Below, one piece after another: positions 57,301 to 64,000 of a stretch of DNA of 64,000 bases. Within the stretch, counting starts at the first letter, position 1. Every line of letters starts with the position of its first letter. The stretch is from assembly GCF_000003815.2 (NCBI RefSeq), contig NC_049992.1, positions 19,350,609 through 19,414,608 on the forward strand, given 5' to 3'. The notes below the pieces were generated by a model, which saw nothing but the letters and a program-made list of their open reading frames with translations, searched no databases and had not been told where the DNA came from. The position numbers were made by a program, and so were the translations under genes. This DNA comes from Branchiostoma floridae. Lineage: Eukaryota; Chordata; Leptocardii; Amphioxiformes; Branchiostomatidae.

Positions 57301-60300
57301 CTGCTAAACTATGTAAATACATGTACATATACCAGTATACCTCACACAGTTCAGTATCAAACCTACAAATACCTACAAACATTCCTGTATCATATTCATG
57401 CATGGTATTGGTAATATTTATTTTTTTGAGTACATCATGTATATTAATGTATCTAAGCTACTGTACCCAAAACAATACGCAGCACTTTAATAGTATATGT
57501 CAAGTCTTGTCACGAAAGTCAAAGTCTTTATAACGTTTTATCTACTAGTAGTCTCAATGGCTTGTACTGGCCAGCTTTGGCTTGTACTGGCCAGCTTTAG
57601 CAACAAGGTTGTATGGGGGGAGGGGCCATTACACTAGTAAACAGCATTGATTCCAGTAATATATAGTACATACAAAAATGTTCTTGTATGCAGAAAGGAA
57701 AAGATAGTAATAGCTTTGCTGAACTTTACTGTAATTTTTCTAAAAGTTACTTTGCAGCTGAATGTTACATTGTACTATATGCAAACCTATATCTCAGCAC
57801 ACATTCCTTTCAAATCAAACATAATTTTCATCCATACAGAACCTAATCTGCAAGTGCAAGACTTGTTTGAATCTACATGTACAGGGCTCGAAATACTTTT
57901 TTCTGCATACCTGCACTGGTGCAGGTAACATTGGAAATAACCTGCACCAGACAAATTTTACCTGCACCACTCTGAATTTAGGAAGTATGGATCATACTAA
58001 AACTGTTCACGACCATCACCATTTTTTTTCTTTTATACTTTACAGTTGGTAACAGTCAATGCAGCTCGTAACATCCATATACTACTACATCATAGGACAT
58101 TTATGTATGAAACCCAGTATATGGACCAGTGCAGGTTAGCTGCAGGTAGACACCAGAAATACCTGCACAGCTCCAATTTTACCTGCACTAAGGTGCATAT
58201 GCAGGTGGTATTTCGAGCCCTGATGTACCTATAAGTGCTTTGCTACAGTTTATGACATAACAGTGTAGTGTCTGAGACCAGCTGTTATTCCCTCCCACTG
58301 TGCGGGTTAGAGAGAACAGGTGTACAGTCTCTTTACACCATAACCCTACCTGACACCACAGACCTGTGTCTATACCTGGCACCCAGCCACATAACATAAC
58401 CTTATCAGGGTAGGAGCTAACACCAGCCAGGTCACAGTACTACCAGTCATGTCAGGACACTGGGATTAACTACTTATGGGTTAAAACAGAGACTGCATTA
58501 CACTTGTGGTAAACTGCAGTATGGTATGCAGGGCTCGAAATTCATTTTTGGGATTAGGTGCACTGGTGCACCCAACTTAAAAAATTGGGTGCACCAAAAA
58601 TTTTTTGGGTGCACCACTTAAATTCAAGTAATAACCTAGTAATAAAACTTAGTTACAAGCTATAAAATTCTTAAACAAGTACCATGATAGACATTTTTAT
58701 TATCTTTCTAACACTTAGATGTCAAGAATATGATATATACTAGTATACTTTGATATATATCTTTACATACACAACCTAGAAAAGTATTTGGGTGCACCCT
58801 GTGCACCCAGTGCATGTGCACCCAGGTGCACCCAAAATTGGAGCTGTGCACCCAATTGTTTCCTGTGGGTGCACCCTTGTGGGTGCACTCAAATATTTTC
58901 TTAGGTTTATGTATGTAAAGATATCAAAGTATACTAGTATACATCATATTCTTGATATCTGAGTGTTTGAAAGATAATAAAAATGTCTGTCATGGTACTT
59001 GTTTAAGAATTCGATAGCTTGTAGCTAAGTTTTGCTATTAGGTTATACTTAAATTTAAGTGGTGCACCCAAAAAGTTTTTAGTGCACCTAATTATTTAAG
59101 CTGGGTGCATCAGTGCACCTAATCCCAAAAATGAATTTCGAGCCCTGACTACAGTTTGGAAGTACTGTTATGTTAGTAATTGTTACTAGGAAATGAACTA
59201 CATTCATGCTGAAAGCAATTTCTTTGTAAGTAGTAAGACATAAGACTAAGCTACTTAGAGTTAAAACAGACTCTTGAGTCTGAGGTACATTAGTGTTAAC
59301 CGTCATGTGGAGCAAGTTTGAGCAACACATGTGTCCTGTATTTGAAGTTTGGAGTATCAATCTGAACAGCAGTAATAGATAACTGAAATTCAAAACATTT
59401 TGAGAACTTGACAAAACAAGAACTATCTAAGTTCAATAGTAAAAGGTCTGCAAGACTGCAACTTATTGTAAGATGGTGGCATAAAGAAATAATTTTCTGT
59501 GCAAATTGAAACGTGTACATTTTGTATGTGACAAAGCATGCATGTTTTACATATGGCATGTCTTTTTGTTTGTAACTGTACACAATTGTGGTTACACCAA
59601 GTGGTGACTCAGTGTCTATGACAGATCATTCACAATTCAGGGCAATTTTGTTATAAGCATCAAGTACACTTTTTTATTTCCCCACACCATTTGGTGTCTC
59701 TACATGAAACCAAACCCCCTCTGTCGGAGGAGAGGTGAAGGTTAGGCTGTGTTACACTATCCTTAGCTATCCAACCAAGACTACTGATGTGGGGCCTCCT
59801 ACCCTTGCAGCACAATTTTAGTCATGTTAGGGTGAAGGCCATACTATTAAAAGACACAGGGTAAACAAACACTGACTGTGTTGAACTACATTTTGTACCT
59901 CCAGTCGTGCATCCATTTATGTCTAGGATTCGACAAGTTCTAAGCTATACTGTTGCAACTAAGGCAATGTTATGAAAAAATCATAAAGACAAAAAAATCA
60001 AATAATGTTTACACTCTATATAAAACTTTATGAGAGATTGAAACTAATTTGACATGGTACATATACTTTCTTATTTTCAAGCAAAAAGTATATTGTTTTC
60101 TGAACATGTTTAGCGCTATTACCTAGTACGTTTTCTACTGTATCATGATCATAAATATCATTTCAGAATGACATCTAGCATATAAATTGATAAACATTAA
60201 CATTGGAACTGAAAGATGATGGTTTGCATCTGGCAAGTTTTGTTAGGCTGTACTAACGGTACTACTACTAGTAGTTTTAGATGAAATGAAAGGGAACATT

Positions 60301-60303
60301 AAA

Positions 60304-60340
<37 letters not shown>

Positions 60341-61527
60341 TGATAAAGTTTTAAATCTCAACATGGTGCATCTTTTTGTGGACTTATTTATTTCAACTGC
60401 AAGTCACTATATATTATAGTATAATAGGTAATAGTGCCTGGTTTCAATTTCTTATATCTATTGGACAAAATATAGTTCTAACAATTTTGATTCTACAACC
60501 AGCTAGTACCTTGACAGCTTGTTCGACCAAAACAAGTCTTTTGTTAAAAAATGTCAAATCTTGAACTTCTCCTTTTGAACCAAGGTTTGAATGGGACTTG
60601 ACCTATATTTTGTAAACAAATTAGGATTGCATGATGTTTGTGACGTATCTGTAGTTAATTAACAAAACAAAACAAAAAGGAACAAAGTAAATTTGTGCAG
60701 ACTTCAGGCATACAAATCTATGATTGCTTGAATCAGATAACTGTACTGACTTCAAACTATGTTACTACCTGTAAAATATTATGCAGAAATATTCGCAGTA
60801 ATTTCATTTTTTCCATTACAGTATGTAACTACAGAATATGGCACAACTGCGAACTCAAAACCACTGCCAACACTCCATTTTCCCACTACCTTGAAATTAA
60901 ATCCCCGCGAAGTTAAATGCATCTACAGTACACTGGCTACCCATATGGTATACATTTCAATCACAGGAAAAGTGAGTGAATGAAACGAATTAAGAAAACG
61001 CATCCAGGATTTGAAATCTAAGTGACAACATGTGATCACAACTTTTGACAAGCAAAACAAATTATTGACTGTGTACACTAATGATATGTTGTGACCTATT
61101 TTTCTTTTTTTTTTTGCAAAAGAGCGGGAAAATTCCCGATTCCCCTGACGATTATATCATTAGTAAGGGGCAGTCCCACGGAGCTAGGGGGAAGCGAAAA
61201 TGTGGCATTTTTTTGCGGAGGAGGCGGGCGCTACGCGCTAACCCTGACAACCACTAACTACTGACACTACCCTGGCACTTGTAGTTCTAGATTTTACATC
61301 TACACGTGAATGTTAGAACGTTAGAAGGAATGTTGTTGCGGGATTTAGAAGGAAAATGTGTGAGAATCGTTCCTAAACCGAGCGAGGTTGCCAACCAGGC
61401 CACTCACCGTTCGGACCTGCTTGCGGAGGAGGTAGCACAGGAAACTCCATAGTTTGGTCGCCACCAGCATAAAGGTCCTCAATCCCTGCTGCAGATATTT
61501 CATCATACACGATGGATCCGGCTTCAT
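45301..61527 (-). CDS. CTDNEP1: CTD nuclear envelope phosphatase 1 (Dullard) orthologue, seven exons
   Basis: Exons (minus): 61506 or 61527 to 61408, 51247-51181, 49579-49461, 48544-48473, 47360-47244, 46501-46390, 45443-45301. Starting at [12 protein letters not shown] it encodes 242 residues, close to human CTDNEP1 (244): membrane-proximal [37 protein letters not shown], the HAD-phosphatase motif [17 protein letters not shown] with the nucleophile Asp in DxDx[74 protein letters not shown]. An upstream ATG in frame adds seven residues (MKPDPSC); the family start favours the second. The enzyme is a Ser/Thr phosphatase of the ER and nuclear envelope acting on lipin and dampening BMP signalling. 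The exon 3 donor is repeated ten times. Intron 1 is ~10 kb. Confidence 0.95.
45785..45880 (+). repeat. Interspersed repeat family 1, copy e
   Basis: CCAAGCAACTGGATATGATT then TTGGAAATGATTAGACGTTT and AGCATCCACTAGTTTTTGTC. It lies in the last intron of the CTDNEP1 gene, close to the SINE. Confidence 0.65.
46017..46300 (-). mobile_element. tRNA-derived SINE, ~284 bp, with 13 bp target duplication
   Basis: On the minus strand the head reads GCAATGGCCTAGTGGGTAG (A-box-like) and, about 35 bp on, GAGCTCGATCCCCGG (B-box-like), as in a tRNA-derived pol III promoter. A body of ~200 bp follows. The element is flanked by TAATTTGATAGTC on both sides (46004-46016 and 46301-46313), a perfect 13 bp duplication, so insertion is recent. 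It lies in the last intron of the CTDNEP1 gene on the same strand. Confidence 0.88.
46637..46805 (+). repeat. Interspersed repeat family 2, copy b
   Basis: Shares GACGTCACAACAGCAGTGGA, GTTCATTCCTTGACAAAGACTG and GTTGGAAATTACAGTTCAAC with the copy at 34575-34745. Further decayed tandem pieces (AATCAGTGGTTTCTGA, TTTTGTTGGAAT, TTCAAAATGA) lie at 46955-47190. Intronic in the CTDNEP1 gene. Confidence 0.7.
47423..47908. mobile_element. Tc1/mariner-type MITE, 486 bp
   Basis: Ends are CAGTCAAACCTGTCTATAGC and an inverted, diverged copy ending GTTTGACTG, each next to TA, the Tc1/mariner target. The interior repeats GTGGCCACTATAG and GTGGCCGC words in both orientations. It lies between exons 4 and 5 of the CTDNEP1 gene. 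Confidence 0.85.
48895..49510 (-). repeat. Splice-donor array: 60/63 bp tandem repeat of the exon 3/intron 3 junction
   Basis: On the minus strand each unit holds the exon 3 end ([15 protein letters not shown]), a donor AAAG|GTACGT or AAAG|GTATGT, and a short linker encoding V(R/C)SLV(M/R). Possible exon ends are 49461, 49401, 49338, 49275, 49212, 49152, 49089, 49026, 48966 and 48903: ten donors, six intervals of 63 and three of 60 bp. No stop lies within the array, so using a later donor inserts 20-21 residues per unit, up to 186. The 63 bp units encode RTVRPG and the 60 bp units RTVPG. Confidence 0.97.
49860..50709. mobile_element. Tc1/mariner-type MITE, 850 bp
   Basis: CAGTCAAACCTGCCCGAGCG at the left and TTTGGCAGGTTTGACTG at the right, each next to TA. 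The terminal ~90 bp repeat CAGCGACCACCTGGCC words. Its first ten bases equal those of the MITE at 47423, so the two share a transposase family. It lies in intron 2 of the CTDNEP1 gene. Confidence 0.87.
50829..50920. mobile_element. Fragment of the hAT MITE family seen at 35576
   Basis: AGGTCCAGGTTCAGGTCCGG near the left and GTACTGGTACTCACCCCTA at the right match terminal parts of the 433 bp element. Only about 90 bp remains. Confidence 0.65.
53592..53834. mobile_element. MITE of 243 bp with 9 bp duplication
   Basis: Inverted ends TACCCTGGGAGCCAG and CTGGCTCCCAGGGTA flank a GC-rich interior; CCTCCAGCC lies on both sides (53583-53591, 53835-53843). A 9 bp duplication suggests a Mutator-like or Merlin-like source; the superfamily is not certain. 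Confidence 0.85.
57892..58222. mobile_element. Foldback MITE, 331 bp, CAGGGCTCGAAAT ends
   Basis: CAGGGCTCGAAATAC at the left is matched by GTATTTCGAGCCCTG at the right (with short differences inside the arms). The interior repeats ACCTGCACYRG words in inverted pairs. Termini resemble hAT elements but no clean 8 bp duplication was found. Confidence 0.78.
58529..59147. mobile_element. Long foldback MITE, 619 bp, CAGGGCTCGAAAT ends
   Basis: CAGGGCTCGAAATTCATTTT begins the left arm and its complement ends the right. The arms extend roughly 250 bp each with small differences, and both centre and arms are dense in GGGTGCACC. It shares its first 13 bases with the element 300 bp upstream, so both were probably moved by the same transposase. 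Left and right flanks (CTGCAGTATGG, CTACAGTTTGG) are similar but not a clean duplication. Confidence 0.85.
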
Positions 61528-61620
61528 AGACCCGATGTACGGCGGCAGAGCGGAGTTTTGGGCCCCCGTCCGGCGGTGTTTGTGTGATTTTCTCCCGGGT
61601 TAAACCTCAGCCTGCCGACC

Positions 61621-61630
61621 GGCCGCCATT
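61621..61630 (-). promoter_or_regulatory. YY1-type motif at the CTDNEP1 promoter
   Basis: On the minus strand AATGGCGGCC, 115-125 bp upstream of the preferred start. The surrounding 61540-61740 is G+C-rich with several CpG, and an ETS-like CGGAAGTG lies at 61721-61728, together suggesting a TATA-less promoter. Confidence 0.45.
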
Positions 61631-61739
61631 AATGAAACCTGCGCAGTAACCACTGCGCACATCCATCCCATCATGCACCGCGCAGGCCCGCTCGGGGAGG
61701 CGCACCACGAGTCATCATCGCGGAAGTGGCGTCCGGAAA

Positions 61740-62864
61740 CTTCGCAGTTGTTTTTGTGCGTTTTTCTCTCACTTTTCAGCCTTAAATTCTCAGAAAATGT
61801 AGATCTCTCGCGGTAAAAACATCAACTAGGTGGTAGATGTAGTATTGATCTACCCTAGTCTGGAGAACAATGAGGCAGCGAGGCTTGGAAGGTCGATTTT
61901 TCCCCTAACTCATCGGGTAAGTAAGCTTTGACACTTGTGTAAGTGCTGTGACCATTCGATTTTGTAACATTTATAGCTCCATAAAAGGTAAACATTAACA
62001 TGTCGGAAAGGTATTTGCGATCCGTGCTGTCATTTTTCACTTTCCTTTTCTAGTAAATGTATCTGTACATGACGCTCCAGTAATCTTTTTCTTTTAACAC
62101 GCATGCGGGATTACTAGTATCCAAAATGTTTATGATTACCATGACAACGGCCCGGGGGCTAAATGCTTCCCGCATTCTTCCCTTTCACGGGTGAGCAGAC
62201 CGGACCGTGAGAAACAGGTCGGGCTATCAGCGCAACAATAACCCGATCACACAGCCCCGCCCACCTCGGGAAATACATAGATATGCAAAATTTTGATTAC
62301 CTATGTAAAGCCAAGAGCACGCATGTACTCGATGAATTCGAAAGGGGAACAATAAACTGATAATGCTGCCCCACCCTCCCAGGGAAATACACAGACATGC
62401 AAAATGAGGACGTAGACATGCAAAAATTCAATGACTGACATGCAACTAATTTCTAATGATTATGATGTGGTGACTGGTCATTCAGCATATTACAGCTTCT
62501 TGACAATGGTTTCCTACAGTAAACAAAAGAGGAGAAAACAACTGTTACTAGTGTTAGTAATTCAACTTGCTGGCACACAAACATACCTCCATTTTTCTGT
62601 TTCAATATTCTTAGACATAAAATATATGTTTAGTAAGGAAATAATAATAATTTAAGAATGGTGAATGTGAATTACTGTGATAATCAGAAACACTTTGTAA
62701 TTTAGTTGTCTTTGGTCATTGCAGTTTCCATTCATTTGCAATCAACCTTTGATAATGAAATTGCAATAAACATGTCAATTGTCTAAGCAAAATCCCTTTC
62801 AAACATTGACTTAAACCACACAATACACACTCTTGGAGCATCTCATGATGCTAGCAAATTCTCA
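61740..62864. other. Upstream of CTDNEP1, no recognised gene
   Basis: No exon or domain is seen. Two related stretches with GGGAAATACAYAGAYATGCAAAA (near 62266 and 62381) are short direct repeats about 115 bp apart. Confidence 0.45.
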
Positions 62865-63400
62865 CTCACTCACTCAGCTCCGCTTGCTCCGAAGAGGAGC
62901 GTAGCGCCTCTGCATACCGATCTCCAGGTTGATCTGTCTCTGGTTGCCTCCCAGGCTGCGGCGATGGAAAGGCCGGCAGTCTGCTGTAGGTCGTTGGCCA
63001 GTTGGTCGAGCCAGGTGCGTCTGGGTCGTCCTCTGGGGCGGGACCAGGTAGTGGGGTTTGGTTCTCTCAGCAGGACGACAGGTTCGGGAGGTGGTTCTGC
63101 CCGGGCAAGGTGGCCAAAGAGGCGGAGCCGGGCAGAGCGGATCTTATGGGAAAGTGGTGGCTGATTGGTGATGCTACGTAGGGTTGTATTTGAGACATGG
63201 TCATACCATCTGATCCCTAGGATCCTGCGTTGGCATTTTGAGTCAAAGGCATCCAGGCGTTGTTCCTGTGTGCCTGTTAGTGTCCAAGTCTCAGCGCTGT
63301 ACATAAGAATGGAAAGCACAAGGCTGTTGTAACGGGAGGTGCCCCAACACGGTACGCTTTTTCTTGCGCTCAAACTCATGGCGCTCCATCGCTAGTTGCC
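62865..63400 (-). mobile_element. Non-LTR (LINE) retrotransposon, 3' end of ORF2
   Basis: A 169-codon minus-strand frame (63379-62870) reads LVLSILMYSAETWTL..RLDAFDSKCQRRILGIRWYD..VSNTTLRSIT..RRLRLFGHLAR-type text and ...RGRPRRTWLDQLANDL, the region that follows the reverse-transcriptase domain in LINE ORF2 proteins. The element is 5' truncated, as usual for LINEs, and on the minus strand ends in a short TGAG repeat (62866-62877), like CR1/L2-group tails. Clade assignment is tentative. Confidence 0.85.
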
Positions 63401-64000
63401 TGAGAGTGGTCAAATTTTGATGACTGAATTTTTTACACATAGATTTGAACAACATACTTGAATAAGAAATGCATTCATGTGGTTCATGAACCTTACGCGC
63501 TGCGTGTTACAAGCGGCAAACACTGTAAGACAATTTCGTGTATGTAACCTTCCAATTTTGTGCTACGCTGGACAGTGTGCCTAACTTGGTACGCTTTTTT
63601 TTACATTTTGCTCTCTTCAGAAGTAAGTGGTAAATTTAAGTACACAGAAAAAAATTAATAGCATGATATTTTAGCTTTCTTTTGACACTAAAATCGTGAC
63701 TGTATGTACTTCTTGTCTCACATGAGGAAGGCTGTACCTAGAACAATCCAGCTGATGTGTTTACGGGCAATGGGCTGAATGCACTGATTGTGAATGCCCG
63801 ACTAAAAAAACAGTACGAAAAAACGACACCGCCAACATCAACAAAACTCTGTCTGATTATATGAAAATATCATCTACATCTCTCTATCAAGTCTTATTTT
63901 CATAGACAGCACGAATCATTTGATACAGTCAAATAAATCTTTGGAGCGTTCTCTAGTCTGCCACCTTCACGGCCACACTCCCTTGGGAGTACAATGGTGG
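63401..64000. other. No recognised gene
   Basis: A/T-rich sequence after the LINE remnant. No exon, RNA gene or repeat family was recognised on either strand. Confidence 0.5.

Larger units (their letters stand above)
51248..61407 (-). other. CTDNEP1 intron 1, ~10 kb, with MITEs and no other exon seen
   Basis: Besides the elements listed separately, it holds a CTAC microsatellite near 52485-52501, a TGTATA/CATGTA stretch at 52620-52650, a 19 bp direct repeat (GGCTTGTACTGGCCAGCTTT) near 57560-57599 and a TA microsatellite at 60310-60338. Open frames on both strands are short and unlike known proteins. Confidence 0.6.

Overview
The window looks like genomic DNA from an invertebrate chordate, most likely a cephalochordate (amphioxus). 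This is inferred from intron-rich genes with close vertebrate counterparts (SLC7A4-like transporter, CTDNEP1/Dullard, centrin), sushi and trefoil exons, a solo CARD gene, and introns full of short inverted-repeat transposons and minisatellites. No species assignment can be made without a search.

Layout. 1-3241: no recognisable gene. 3242-11059 (+): six symmetric phase-1 exons of a secreted or surface protein (four CCP/sushi, two P-type trefoil); the last four are two copies of a recent CCP+trefoil tandem duplication. A nested repeat block (3.8-7.35 kb) and a 147-base N gap lie between the early CCP exons. 13649-14838 (-): a two-exon CARD-only gene with a ~155 bp minisatellite directly upstream. 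19553-31169 (+): a 12-exon SLC7A4-like amino-acid transporter that carries a 2.8 kb inverted-repeat transposon and several MITEs in introns. 31954-36646 (-): a six-exon gene of unknown name with an NlpC/P60-like core. 37483-40870 (+): a six-exon centrin-like gene, divergent from the NlpC/P60 gene, with a perfect RFX X-box in between. 45301-61506/61527 (-): a seven-exon CTDNEP1 orthologue with a 10 kb first intron full of MITEs. 62865-63400 (-): a LINE 3' remnant.

The standout observation is a pair of splice-site arrays in two different genes. In the SLC7A4-like gene the 3' splice site plus the first 45 nt of exon 3 is repeated in tandem (82 bp unit, eight regular copies plus one shorter copy), so eight decoy acceptors precede the true one; each decoy leads to an in-frame stop. 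In the CTDNEP1 gene the last ~45 nt of exon 3 plus its 5' splice site is repeated ten times (60/63 bp units). Each copy keeps a good donor and an open frame, so donor choice could add 0-9 in-frame blocks of 20-21 residues just after the catalytic DLDETL motif. Together they are mirror-image minisatellites built from exon-intron junctions.

The housekeeping genes form divergent (NlpC/P60 and centrin) and tail-to-tail (SLC7A4/NlpC, centrin/CTDNEP1) neighbours. All exon boundaries below were read by eye from GT/AG sites, frame continuity and remembered family sequences; no search was run.
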